Source: Pseudobdellovibrionaceae bacterium (GTDB taxonomy: Bacteria > Bdellovibrionota > Bdellovibrionia > Bdellovibrionales > UBA1609). Taken from it: a DNA stretch of 64,000 nt. The translations under genes were made by a program, and so were the position numbers. The stretch lies in contig JACKAM010000003.1 in NCBI GenBank assembly GCA_020635075.1, forward strand, positions 434,001-498,000, in the 5' to 3' direction. Below, in pieces: positions 44,999-53,930 of the stretch (positions are counted from its first letter, which is position 1; the number at the start of each line of letters is the position of its first letter). Below the pieces are notes generated by a model. It was not told the DNA's origin. It saw only the letters and a list, made by a program, of their open reading frames with translations, and searched no databases.

Positions 44999-45364
44999 TT
45001 ATCGACTTAATCCTCTTGATTTTTCTTTTCTGTTTATCTCCATTTTTTCTGCAAGCCTGTTGACTTCCTTTACAGTAAGCTCATCAAAACTTTCGAGGTG
45101 TAAACGAAGTTCACCATAAGAAACCCCTTTGTGATTTTTGTTTAAAGGCCCATAGTTTCTAAGTAACCACTCTCTAGCAATACTCCTCTCATCACTTCTA
45201 CCTGACTTTACTCCAAAAAGATCACACTCAAATTGTTTTAAAATTTCTGAACTTGTAGATTTTAAAAGACTACTTAAAAGCTTCTTTCGATCCTCTAAAA
45301 TTTTCCGTTGTGCCTTCTTAAAATTCTTATGAAGCTTAAGGGGCTTAAATTTTATGTCATCCAT
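44999..45364 (-). CDS. Hypothetical protein downstream of the relaxase
   Basis: The protein is 121 aa, Lys-rich and apparently all-helical (LHKNFKKAQRKILEDRKKLL). No motif recognised. It starts 16 bases after the relaxase stop with a good ribosome site (AAAGGAGGAAA), so it belongs to the same transcript. Confidence 0.55.
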   Translation of the reverse strand: MDDIKFKPLKLHKNFKKAQRKILEDRKKLLSSLLKSTSSEILKQFECDLFGVKSGRSDERSIAREWLLRNYGPLNKNHKGVSYGELRLHLESFDELTVKEVNRLAEKMEINRKEKSRGLSR

Positions 45365-45380
45365 GACTTTTCCTCCTTTT

Positions 45381-47144
45381 CTAACGATCTAAATTCCTTT
45401 CTTTTGATAAAAACTCTTTCTTCAAATACTCATCAAACTCTTGAACCGACCAACGATTCTGTATCACAAGCTCTTTAGTCTCAGTTTTGTTTTTATTCTT
45501 CTGTTGGTCTTGAGATCCTCTATCTTCAAACCAAATCAATCTTACTTTTTTAAAGCTGGATAAAAAGTCAGACCTTTGCGACAACCACTTTTCTAATGGC
45601 TCTAAGGGTACAGTTACCGAAATGGGAGCTGCCTGCATTTTTAGCAACCTTTCCGATGATTTTGACTTTAAAAAATCAATGGGTGAGGCAAATATATAAA
45701 GTTCATTTTTTTGACCAGATATGTTTATAAAATCAGATTTTAGCCCCTGAGATCGACGTGTAAACCAATTTCCTTTGGGGCTTTTATAATAAGTTATGCT
45801 CTTTGACCTATCTATTGATGGATAAAGTTTAAACCTTTCCTTTTCATAGGCTTTAAGCTGCCCTAGCCTTGAAAGTTCATACAAAAGTGTTCGACTCATT
45901 TTTTCTTGGGCCGCCAAAGCATTCAGTATTTTTCTATCTTTTTTGCTCTTAGAGCGATTGGGAACATAGAAGGATCTAAAACTCGGCTCAGGAATTTCTA
46001 AAGCTCTTTTCATTTTTGAAAAATCCTTTATCTCGCTCAGCCTATGAATTGTGTTTAGATAGTCTTCTCTATTGAGGTTAGATGCAAACTCAATCAAACC
46101 ACCGCGTGTGTTATTTTTTTCGTTTTCCCAAATATTTTCTTTTATTCTTATATATTCGCGCCCACTTAACCTTTTGTAGCCATCTTGTTCATTCACCAGT
46201 GGTATGGAGTTCTTTTCACAGAATTTTTCAATACTTGATTTTTTTAACTCTTCTAAAGTTTTCTCTGGAATAATCAGATCCTTAAGTTTATTTTCTGGAA
46301 CCCTAAACTCTTTTTCATCCTTTGAAAACTTGTGATATTCTCTGTAGTTTTTGTCTTCAATACTCTTAGGATCTTTAACACCGAAACTAATCAATGACTC
46401 ATCATTGGCCTTAAAGCTCTTAACTAAACTATCAAAGTCATATTTGGCCCCAAGCCCCCTGGCCCTACGAAACCGCGAATTACCAGGGTACAGATAGGAA
46501 ACTGTTTGCCCTTTGATTTTTAACTTAATACCAAAAGCTCCGTCTAAATAGGCTGAATACTCATCAAAACTAGTGGCAACTGACATGGAAAACTTTAGTT
46601 TTTCCTTTAAGTCTTTTACCTTTGAAAAGCCAATTCGACTTTCAATGCCTTTTACTTTGTCTGATTTTTTATCCCACTTCTCTCTGGAATGCTGTTTTAT
46701 AATTGACAAACCATTCTCACGGGCCAGCTCATCGTTAATATCTTTAAGTTTATGAAAGTGCTCGAACTTATTTTTAACTCTTTTCCCACATTCACTATGG
46801 ACTGGGTTAACCATGATATGATTGTGGGTTTTTCCCGTATCTGTATGAGTGACCACCGCAAAGTCATGCCCAGGAAAGTATCTAGATACCAATTGATGGC
46901 CCAATTTGTTGAGCCTTAAAGGGTCCACTGACTGACTCTCTTCAGGCCCCCAACTTTGAATAATGTGGATAGCCTGGTTAACATCTTCCTTACCATGAAA
47001 CTTCTGCGTGGCTAAAAACATCTCTGAAACAAAGTTTTCAGTGCAGTTATTAAAACTCACAGGGTCATCTAGCTCTCTATGTTCAAAAATATAGTTCTCA
47101 AGAGCTTTAGCATTCTTACGAAATTTGATCTTTATATTAGACAC
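45381..47144 (-). CDS. Conjugative relaxase (MOBP / VirD2-like)
   Basis: The protein is 587 aa. The N-terminal nuclease domain shows motif III HTDTGKTHNHIMVN (about 97-111), the three-His metal site of MOBP relaxases. A candidate catalytic Tyr is in ALENYIF (about residue 19). Relaxases of this type nick oriT and stay attached to the 5' end of the transferred strand. The C-terminal 400 residues are unassigned; helicase motifs, expected in F-type TraI, are not seen. It overlaps mobC by eight bases. Confidence 0.85.
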   Translation of the reverse strand: MSNIKIKFRKNAKALENYIFEHRELDDPVSFNNCTENFVSEMFLATQKFHGKEDVNQAIHIIQSWGPEESQSVDPLRLNKLGHQLVSRYFPGHDFAVVTHTDTGKTHNHIMVNPVHSECGKRVKNKFEHFHKLKDINDELARENGLSIIKQHSREKWDKKSDKVKGIESRIGFSKVKDLKEKLKFSMSVATSFDEYSAYLDGAFGIKLKIKGQTVSYLYPGNSRFRRARGLGAKYDFDSLVKSFKANDESLISFGVKDPKSIEDKNYREYHKFSKDEKEFRVPENKLKDLIIPEKTLEELKKSSIEKFCEKNSIPLVNEQDGYKRLSGREYIRIKENIWENEKNNTRGGLIEFASNLNREDYLNTIHRLSEIKDFSKMKRALEIPEPSFRSFYVPNRSKSKKDRKILNALAAQEKMSRTLLYELSRLGQLKAYEKERFKLYPSIDRSKSITYYKSPKGNWFTRRSQGLKSDFINISGQKNELYIFASPIDFLKSKSSERLLKMQAAPISVTVPLEPLEKWLSQRSDFLSSFKKVRLIWFEDRGSQDQQKNKNKTETKELVIQNRWSVQEFDEYLKKEFLSKERNLDR

Positions 47145-47496
47145 AGTGCTCGCTCACCTTTACAAGAAGCTCATTAGAAATTTGAATAAACTCCTTAAGC
47201 GCCTTTTCCGGTACAGGTCGCCCCAAATGAGAGTTTTTGGTGAGCTGATTTAAGTTATTGGCCACACCTCTATATATGCGGACAAACTCTTTATACTGCG
47301 CTGGCGTCATTAAGATCTCAGTGGGCAATCTTCCAAAGTAACCTGCTTTTAATATTGTAGGCAAAGTTTGTCCCAGGATTTTTGAGTCCTCTAGAATCTT
47401 TTGATACTCCTTGGGTGTAAACCTAACTGTGGTTCTTAGCTTAGACGGATCTAACTCCAATTCTTTCAAACTTAATTGTTTCGCCTCCTGCGCCAT
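47137..47496 (-). CDS. mobC: MobC-like relaxosome accessory protein
   Basis: The protein is 119 aa. The middle (RTTVRFTPKEYQKILEDSKILGQTLPTILKAGYFGR) is a ribbon-helix-helix-like segment, and VANNLNQLTKNSHLG is the MobC 'G.NLNQLA' box. MobC proteins help open DNA at the nick site. It precedes the relaxase and follows the oriT-like region. Confidence 0.85.
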   Translation of the reverse strand: MAQEAKQLSLKELELDPSKLRTTVRFTPKEYQKILEDSKILGQTLPTILKAGYFGRLPTEILMTPAQYKEFVRIYRGVANNLNQLTKNSHLGRPVPEKALKEFIQISNELLVKVSEHCV

Positions 47497-47639
47497 TAGT
47501 TTTTCCTCCTGAAAAAATAAATTTTTAAATCTTGTAACCTGACTTTACTCCTTAAACCTTCCTAATATTTATTTCTCATCAGTATTAGCTCTTTTATCGA
47601 CCCATTATTAACTTTTTGAATCCCGTCGTGTTTCGCAAG

Positions 47640-47745
47640 CATGGACACTGACGTCAGAGTCCCAAAGCTTGTTGGGGGAAACCCCCAATCCCCCGTGCCC
47701 CTTCGGGCACACAACTTACAAAAATTGCCATGAAAATGAATCATC
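47640..47745. other. Candidate origin of transfer (oriT)
   Basis: Directly upstream of mobC-relaxase are three clear palindromes: CTGACGTCAG (47648-47657), TTGGGGG-AAA-CCCCCAA (47672-47688) and GTGCCC-CTTC-GGGCAC (47695-47710), separated by few bases. Such inverted repeats next to MOBP relaxase genes mark oriT in many mobilisable elements. The nick site itself cannot be read off. A 60-codon open frame across it is disregarded. Confidence 0.6.
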
Positions 47746-49249
47746 TTCCCATCCTCCCCAGTCCATTTAAACTCAAGGCTGCGTTAGCTGTGGCAGGCAC
47801 AATATCTGGCACATGGTCTTCGGCATTGTCCGATAAAATCCCTCTGGCAAAATAAAGGGCTCCACCAGATACAGCAATAGCCGATGCCATTTGAAGCCAA
47901 AATATGACTGTATAAAAATAATAAGCGTCCTCCATTATCATTTGTGCTGACAGCAACGAGAAGGAATCTGACAACTGACCCATATTTTCTAAGACTGAGC
48001 CCGACGCCACAAAGTTCGTCATCAGTTGATAAAGAAGGTTCCAACAAAAAGGCCACCCAATGGTCACTGAAGAGTAGGCCACAGCCCACCAAAGTAAGAT
48101 TTTCCAGTTCATGGCGATCACCATAAAAGCGAGAAGTGGGGCAAAACCAATTAAAAACATTTTCACTAAGCCTTTAATCATGGGAGCCTTTCTTTGAAGC
48201 TCATTGAACTCTCTGGCTTTATCTACAGCTAAAGAAGCCCCGGCAATGGAGTCATTATTATTGGCTCTTGATAGACCTTCAAAGGACTTTAGTTTGCTCA
48301 AATATTGAATAATACTTCCGAATGTTCCTGGAATTTCAGAACCCTTTTTTATACCTATTCCGTTTTGTCTTTGACTGCGATAAAAGTTTAACAAGCGGCT
48401 GGAAATTTCTAAATTTGTCATCATAGAAGCAGAGATTTTTCGCTCTAAACCCGATTCATTCAAAAACTTTTCATATAGTGGGGCCTCTGAAATAGATTCT
48501 TCATAAAGAGCTTGATTGACAGAAAATCTTAAATCATTGCATGTGTAAGTGCTGCCATCTTCTCTTTTAAACTGAATTTGAGAGTAGATTTCAGTAATTT
48601 TGTCAGGAAGCCTTGCCGCCGAATGAAGTTTTCCCAACCAGTCTTCGTTTCTATTTTCTTCGGGAAGATTATCCAGCATTTTCCACACACACTCAGTAGA
48701 GTACATCTCTAGCTTTTCTCTTAATTTTGGACTTTCAATTTGACTAGCGCCCGCATAAAGAAGACTTTTATAAAAAAAGTTGGGGGCTTTTAAATTGGAG
48801 TGATTTTCTGCCATTAAGTAGTCCACAAGCTTTGTGGTGCCCCAACCAATTTCTTCGATAGTGCGTATCATGAGATCAAAAATAAAGCTTACTTGGTAAT
48901 CTTTATCATGTTTGGAAAGTCTATCCATCAAATAGGGGTTATCTCGCCAAGTCTTACGGTCATAGTTTTTTACATCCACCGTTGATCCTATTTTTAAGAG
49001 CGAGACTGCTATAAAAAAGCAAATGATGAAATTAAAAAATTTAGAAAGACTCACATATCTTTTTTCAAAAAATGTTCCCGGCAGATGTCTTGAAAAGTAT
49101 TGAATCCCAATAACGAGTAAAGTCACGGCGGCTATGAATATTAAAAGAGCTCTAAAAAATTCATTGCTGGTCAAAAACTTTGTTAAGTTTGAGTGTAAAT
49201 ATACTCCTAACGAAACAAAATAAGCATCGTAAGCTGTTGAACTAAACAT
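47741..49249 (-). CDS. TraG-N/VirB6-like inner-membrane mating protein
   Basis: The protein is 502 aa. Hydrophobic segments occur at about 35-52 and 75-92, then after a long polar region at about 365-382, 385-410 and 450-475 (MIKGLVKMFLIGFAPLLAFMVIAMN; FYTVIFWLQMASAIAVSG; quoted in pieces). This layout, and the APMIKGLVKMFLIGFAPL segment, resemble the N-terminal part of F-type TraG. The C-terminal periplasmic half of F TraG is missing. It is the last gene of the mating-pair set before oriT. Confidence 0.65.
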   Translation of the reverse strand: MFSSTAYDAYFVSLGVYLHSNLTKFLTSNEFFRALLIFIAAVTLLVIGIQYFSRHLPGTFFEKRYVSLSKFFNFIICFFIAVSLLKIGSTVDVKNYDRKTWRDNPYLMDRLSKHDKDYQVSFIFDLMIRTIEEIGWGTTKLVDYLMAENHSNLKAPNFFYKSLLYAGASQIESPKLREKLEMYSTECVWKMLDNLPEENRNEDWLGKLHSAARLPDKITEIYSQIQFKREDGSTYTCNDLRFSVNQALYEESISEAPLYEKFLNESGLERKISASMMTNLEISSRLLNFYRSQRQNGIGIKKGSEIPGTFGSIIQYLSKLKSFEGLSRANNNDSIAGASLAVDKAREFNELQRKAPMIKGLVKMFLIGFAPLLAFMVIAMNWKILLWWAVAYSSVTIGWPFCWNLLYQLMTNFVASGSVLENMGQLSDSFSLLSAQMIMEDAYYFYTVIFWLQMASAIAVSGGALYFARGILSDNAEDHVPDIVPATANAALSLNGLGRMGR

Positions 49250-49258
49250 ATCTCATCC

Positions 49259-50563
49259 TTATCTCAAGCACATAAATCCATCGCTACAGTCGAAAAATGT
49301 TTCTTGCATTTTTTGTTTACTCTTTTGTCCTGCCTTTCCCTCTAAACTAAAACTGGCTTTTTCTTGGTGGTAAAATTCTCCCTCGCTGGCTATGCGGCCT
49401 AGGACTTTATTTAATGGCTCATTTTTTTGCTTTTCCAAAAAAATTGTAGTTTCTAGGTTTTCTTTTAAGGCCCTTCGCTTACTGTCCAGCTCTTGGCGAC
49501 GATTTTTAGGTAAGTTGGGGTTTTGAGAAGCAATCATAAGCAGATCCAGGGATTTATTGGCATCTGTCGCCAAACTGTGAAGAGCTAAGACACTAGATAA
49601 CTTTTCCACCGCTGCTTCTCTTTTAAGGTGAGGCATCTTGTACAGAGAACGAATTATTTCAAGGTTTAATAGTTTTTTCTCAGTGCTGCCGCTTACATTT
49701 TTTAAATCCCTTTCTTTTACAACGCGTCCAAGGGAAGTGCCTTCTTGCCTCTTTATTTTTTGAAACAATTCATTAAGCCTTTTTCTAATTTCCTCTCGGC
49801 GCTCTAGGTAGTACATCCTTGGACTTACTCCCTTACCACCAGGACCGAAATCCACCTTAAAACTGCCTTTAGCGACAACACTGTCACCCACAAAGGCTTT
49901 GGTCACATCTACCACTCTTTTAGCTTCACTTCCCTTAAAGCCCATCCACTGGGCACTGGATTCAATGAGTTTATTAACCTGGCTTGAACCTCCTCCTTGT
50001 CCCGACCAGTTAGCCATATCGTAGTTGTAAGAACTTCTCCCACAGGCATCTAATGCGGCTCCAGCATCACCTCCAGAAGCTCTCAGTTGTTTGTTAAAAC
50101 ACTGCTGTCTTGACATTTCCCAGTCGGACACACGGGAGTCGATGTACTTATTTATGGCCTGACACTGATTCATACGAAGCTTCGACAATAGGCTCGCATT
50201 TAGACGACTCGATTTTAAAATCGAACATATTTGAGGAGACCAGTAGCAAGTAAGGAGCATGAAAGAGGAACTGGCCAGATCCTTACCAATTCTTTTAAAT
50301 GTGCGCTCGTTTAGTATATTTTTTAGAGATCCCGCCAGAGTTTTATGTATATTAATTTCTCCGCACGAGCCTGTGGAAACTCCCAGATCCACGTCCAGTT
50401 CTAAGATTTGATAACCTTGAAATGAGCGATCCCTGTTTTCACCATTTTCTTTAAAAAAGTAGTCTTTAGACGAAAAAGAACCACTGTCCTTGTAACTAAA
50501 CTCCTGTCCAAAAATCATATCTGGATAGAGAAAAAATAAAATAATTAATAAACCTCTAGGCAT
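49259..50563 (-). CDS. TraH-like periplasmic conjugation protein
   Basis: The protein is 434 aa from the ATG at 50563, with a signal peptide (MPRGLLIILFFLYPDMIFG). The mature N-terminal half has seven or more Cys (SCGEINIHKTLAG, TCYWSPQICSIL, NQCQAINKYI and DACGRSS), and the C-terminal half is coiled (RREEIRKRLNELFQKIKR). Position after TraC and before TraG fits TraH, which has a comparable Cys-rich N-terminus and coiled coil, but sequence resemblance is weak. The final CSDGFMCLR adds two cysteines. Confidence 0.5.
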   Translation of the reverse strand: MPRGLLIILFFLYPDMIFGQEFSYKDSGSFSSKDYFFKENGENRDRSFQGYQILELDVDLGVSTGSCGEINIHKTLAGSLKNILNERTFKRIGKDLASSSFMLLTCYWSPQICSILKSSRLNASLLSKLRMNQCQAINKYIDSRVSDWEMSRQQCFNKQLRASGGDAGAALDACGRSSYNYDMANWSGQGGGSSQVNKLIESSAQWMGFKGSEAKRVVDVTKAFVGDSVVAKGSFKVDFGPGGKGVSPRMYYLERREEIRKRLNELFQKIKRQEGTSLGRVVKERDLKNVSGSTEKKLLNLEIIRSLYKMPHLKREAAVEKLSSVLALHSLATDANKSLDLLMIASQNPNLPKNRRQELDSKRRALKENLETTIFLEKQKNEPLNKVLGRIASEGEFYHQEKASFSLEGKAGQKSKQKMQETFFDCSDGFMCLR

Positions 50564-50607
50564 CCTGCCTCCCAAAACCCTAACATTCTGTTTGTGTGTT
50601 TTTTATA

Positions 50608-51066
50608 CTACCTCGACAATCCCATTTTCTTTTTAAGACTTTCCATCTTGATTCCGATGGCTTTCGCACGGTCAGCTCTTTTAACAGATTTTTCGATTTG
50701 CTTGATTTCACGATCTCGTTTTAAAGCTGCCTGTTCTATTTGAGGTGAAAGAAAGTCCTTTAAAAACTGCTTTTCGTTGTGCATGGAACTGGTAATTTTC
50801 TCAATATAGTCTTTAATAATCCAATCCTCTCGATCTTGTAGGCTAATAGTTTCAAATCCACCTTTTACAATGGCCCGACCCTCAAGGTACTGGTCATATT
50901 TAACTGCTGCCTGTCCACTGGCTCGATTAAGAATTGAGGTCAAATCAAAGTCCTTACCCCTTGATTCTGAAACAACATTTAAAAACTCTCTTTTGTTCAT
51001 TTTGTCGTTTCTTAGCATATAAGAAATAGTTCTCACTCGTCTTTTTGTAGCATCATTTAAACCCAT
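50608..51066 (-). CDS. Hypothetical helical protein between TraC and TraH
   Basis: The protein is 152 aa, with a long C-terminal basic coiled segment (ALKRDREIKQIEKSVKRADRAK). The ribosome site AAGGAGGAAAAAGCT precedes the ATG. It lacks a signal peptide. No family is recognised; by position it could correspond to TrbI/TraW-class accessory genes, but there is no sequence support. Confidence 0.5.
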   Translation of the reverse strand: MGLNDATKRRVRTISYMLRNDKMNKREFLNVVSESRGKDFDLTSILNRASGQAAVKYDQYLEGRAIVKGGFETISLQDREDWIIKDYIEKITSSMHNEKQFLKDFLSPQIEQAALKRDREIKQIEKSVKRADRAKAIGIKMESLKKKMGLSR

Positions 51067-51087
51067 AGCTTTTTCCTCCTTAAAATT

Positions 51088-53643
51088 CTATTCAATTCCA
51101 TGTGGATATTTCTCAGAAAGCTCTTTAATAGCCTCCAGGGCGTCTCCTTTGTGTTTTTTAAGTCCTCTAAAGGCCTCGGCCCCCTCTTTAATATTTGTGG
51201 GCAGCAACCAACGCTGTGTAGGGGATTGGATATATCTCAGTACCGTTTTTTGACCGTCCACAGCTTTAATATAAATTTCAGAGTGTTTTCCCCTGACTGT
51301 TTTAAGTGAGCGGATCACTGTTTGGTCGAACTCATCAATAATCTCTGTTTTTTTCATCAAAATACTAAGATTCTCATCACTCATGGCTGTGAAAGCAAAA
51401 TACCTGGCGGCCTTAGCACAGGCCTTACACCCTGGCATATCGGCGAAGGCCTCCGGATTACAAGTAGCGGGAAACAACCACAATCCGTCCTTACGGCTTT
51501 TTTCACTAATGCTTTCGATAATGTCTTTAAACATAGGCACACCTCTATCGAGATCAGCAATTTCATCTAGAATTAAAATCGCTTCTTTATCTTCATTTTC
51601 TGGCAATAGTCTGATTTGTCTAATCTGCTCAAAAATGGACAAAAAGTTTAAATCCCTTGAAACGGGGTCCATCTTTAAACCCTCTAAATCAAAAAGATAG
51701 ATTCCCTTTCCATAACGAGCAGTGTCTTCTCTTGGCCTAAAAGAAGAATAAGCACCATCACCTCTAAAAATGGCAAGTTTTGATAAAAGATCTTCAATTT
51801 CATGGGTCAGGTTTTCAAATTGTTTTTCACCGGGGAGAAGGGCCAACTCGTTACAAATTTCATCCACATTGACAAACACATTGGCGTCCATTTCTCCTTC
51901 TACTAAATTTCCATCCACAAAACTTAAACCGATGGCTCTTTTCTTTTTCTCTAAGGCCTGTTTTATTGATTTGTAAATGGCTTCTTGCAGCTCACTCTCA
52001 ATAACAAAACTCGGTGAAGTGAGTTCGACGGCTGTCTTTATCCAATTTTTAAGAAAAAGTATTTTTTCTTTGTCATAGACTCCTCTAAAAGGCGATGAGG
52101 GAGATACTTCTCCCATCTTAAATTTATTCACCTCGCCGCCAAAAAACTTAGTCAGCATAGCGTAGCTGGTTTTCATTTCGATTATAAAAATCAAATACTC
52201 TTTTTCGGGACGTTTTGCGGCTATCATCAGATCACCAATAAAAGAGCTTTTTCCTGATCCACTATCTCCAAATAGAATGCAGTGAGAACTTATAGACTTA
52301 AAAAACGAGAAGTTCAGTAAATTTCCCTCGCGCGACTGGAAAATCTGCATAAAATCGCCAAACCCCTTACAGGAATCAAACACGGGTAGTAATGCCAACA
52401 AGTCACGGGACATCACGGGAAATGAACGCTGAAAAAGAGCATCATTTTTGGGTGTATAACAAAAGGGAAGTGTGGAATACCACAATGCCAGTCCAATATC
52501 TTCTTCGATAACACAATGGGCATCAAACTTTTCTATGGCAAGCCTTATAACTTCATTGGCTCTATTTTCCACCTCTTCTTCTGTACCACCTTCAACAATG
52601 ACCGTGTAAGAAAGCCAAATGGCCTGCTCATCATAGGCCATCTTTTTCTTAACCTCTTGAATCTCTTCAAATTGTCTTTTAGAGCTCTCAGCAAAACTGT
52701 TTTTTAAACTAAATTCCTTGAGGTTTAGATACATATCTACTTTTGATTTAGAAGGCTTTACCAACTGCAGGGAGACCCTTAGTGGGAAAGGCAAGCTCAT
52801 AAACCATGCACTCATAGAGGGGTACTTTATTCCTGGTACTTTAATAGAAACACTGCGAGTAAACCCTAAGTCACCACAACGCCCCCGCCAGTCTACACTC
52901 ACTCCTTTGTGGACAATCTGTTCAGATAAACTGTAGGCCATATTATAGTTTGGAGTTTTTAATATAGATGACTGGGAGCCATAAATCTGATCCTTTACAA
53001 GTGAAATCACTTCATTTGCGCTTAAACGCTCTAGTTTTAATGGCGACAGGGATTCAAATTGAGATAGAGTTTTTTCTAAAGCAGATTTACGTTGAGTGTA
53101 TCTCTTAGTTTCTTCATATAAAAGCTTTTCCGTTGATCTTGGTAAGTGATCTCTTAGAGTTTTGCCTTCTTTTTTTTGCGCTTGTCTAACCAGAAGATAT
53201 CCCTTTCTCTTAAAAATGGGATAGTCAGATTGGCTATTAGATAAAAGGGTCTCTACCTTTTTATCGTGTAGAAAATCAGCTAATGAATTGTGACCACTAT
53301 ATTTCTCACAACTTAATTTTTCTTTGATTTTTCCTGGATGAAGTTTGTTCTGTTCAAAAATAACTTGCAATTGATATTCACTCGGTAGAGTTAGCCAAGA
53401 TTTTAACGAACCTTGAATATCACCGAGTTTTTGAGCCGACATAAGTTCGTGCTCTACAAGGTCAAAACTATAAATCACACCCAAGGACTCATCTTTAAGG
53501 ACAACAATACTTCCATCCTCTAAAAACTCTTCATAGGGAAGCTTTTTAGCCAAGCGATCTGGAACCGAGAAAAGATCCAAAAGTTCAGAGTTTTCAATGT
53601 TCTTTTTAAATAAATTTTCAAGTTGTTCTGCTATATTACTCAT
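51088..53643 (-). CDS. traC: TraC/VirB4-family conjugation ATPase
   Basis: The protein is 851 aa. The N-terminal half is the TraC/VirB4 structural domain; the C-terminal half is a RecA-like ATPase with Walker A FGDSGSGKSSF (about 455) and Walker B AILILDEIADLD (about 690), followed by VRGKHSEIYIK near the end. Such ATPases drive pilus assembly and substrate transfer at the inner membrane. It is the largest and most secure member of the mating-pair module and lies two bases after the TraV-like gene. Confidence 0.92.
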   Translation of the reverse strand: MSNIAEQLENLFKKNIENSELLDLFSVPDRLAKKLPYEEFLEDGSIVVLKDESLGVIYSFDLVEHELMSAQKLGDIQGSLKSWLTLPSEYQLQVIFEQNKLHPGKIKEKLSCEKYSGHNSLADFLHDKKVETLLSNSQSDYPIFKRKGYLLVRQAQKKEGKTLRDHLPRSTEKLLYEETKRYTQRKSALEKTLSQFESLSPLKLERLSANEVISLVKDQIYGSQSSILKTPNYNMAYSLSEQIVHKGVSVDWRGRCGDLGFTRSVSIKVPGIKYPSMSAWFMSLPFPLRVSLQLVKPSKSKVDMYLNLKEFSLKNSFAESSKRQFEEIQEVKKKMAYDEQAIWLSYTVIVEGGTEEEVENRANEVIRLAIEKFDAHCVIEEDIGLALWYSTLPFCYTPKNDALFQRSFPVMSRDLLALLPVFDSCKGFGDFMQIFQSREGNLLNFSFFKSISSHCILFGDSGSGKSSFIGDLMIAAKRPEKEYLIFIIEMKTSYAMLTKFFGGEVNKFKMGEVSPSSPFRGVYDKEKILFLKNWIKTAVELTSPSFVIESELQEAIYKSIKQALEKKKRAIGLSFVDGNLVEGEMDANVFVNVDEICNELALLPGEKQFENLTHEIEDLLSKLAIFRGDGAYSSFRPREDTARYGKGIYLFDLEGLKMDPVSRDLNFLSIFEQIRQIRLLPENEDKEAILILDEIADLDRGVPMFKDIIESISEKSRKDGLWLFPATCNPEAFADMPGCKACAKAARYFAFTAMSDENLSILMKKTEIIDEFDQTVIRSLKTVRGKHSEIYIKAVDGQKTVLRYIQSPTQRWLLPTNIKEGAEAFRGLKKHKGDALEAIKELSEKYPHGIE

Positions 53644-53645
53644 AC

Positions 53646-53930
53646 TTACTTTCCTTGAATCTTTTTAATCATTGGATCATTAAAAACCATGTCCGAATCT
53701 TCAATAATTAGTGACACCCATGACTGGTGCATCCATGCACCCCCTTTTAAAAATCGTCCACTCACACAAACAGTCTCTACTCTTTGTTTTTTAACTGAAG
53801 GCAAATACTGCGGAGCCTTCACAGGTGGTATAAAGAGAGACCTTTTTTCTAGCTCATTTGTACTTTTTTGTGAGCTACTACAACCCACTAAACTAATTGA
53901 AAACAGAAAAGCTATAGTCAAAACCTTCAT
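53646..53930 (-). CDS. TraV-like outer-membrane lipoprotein
   Basis: The protein is 94 aa from the ATG at 53930, preceded by AAGGAGG. The leader ends in LVGCSSS (lipobox). The mature part has one more Cys (VETVCVSG) and a proline-rich segment (FIPPVKAPQYLPSV). Position between TraB and TraC corresponds to F TraV, a lipoprotein that links TraK and TraB; it is shorter than F TraV (171 aa). It overlaps traB by 38 bases. Confidence 0.6.
   Translation of the reverse strand: MKVLTIAFLFSISLVGCSSSQKSTNELEKRSLFIPPVKAPQYLPSVKKQRVETVCVSGRFLKGGAWMHQSWVSLIIEDSDMVFNDPMIKKIQGK

Noticed and set aside
47562..47744. 60-codon minus-strand frame overlapping the candidate oriT
   Set aside because: It covers three palindromes, has unnatural composition (RRGTGDWGFPP) and is better explained as non-coding oriT DNA, although its start overlaps the upstream gene's stop by ATGA.
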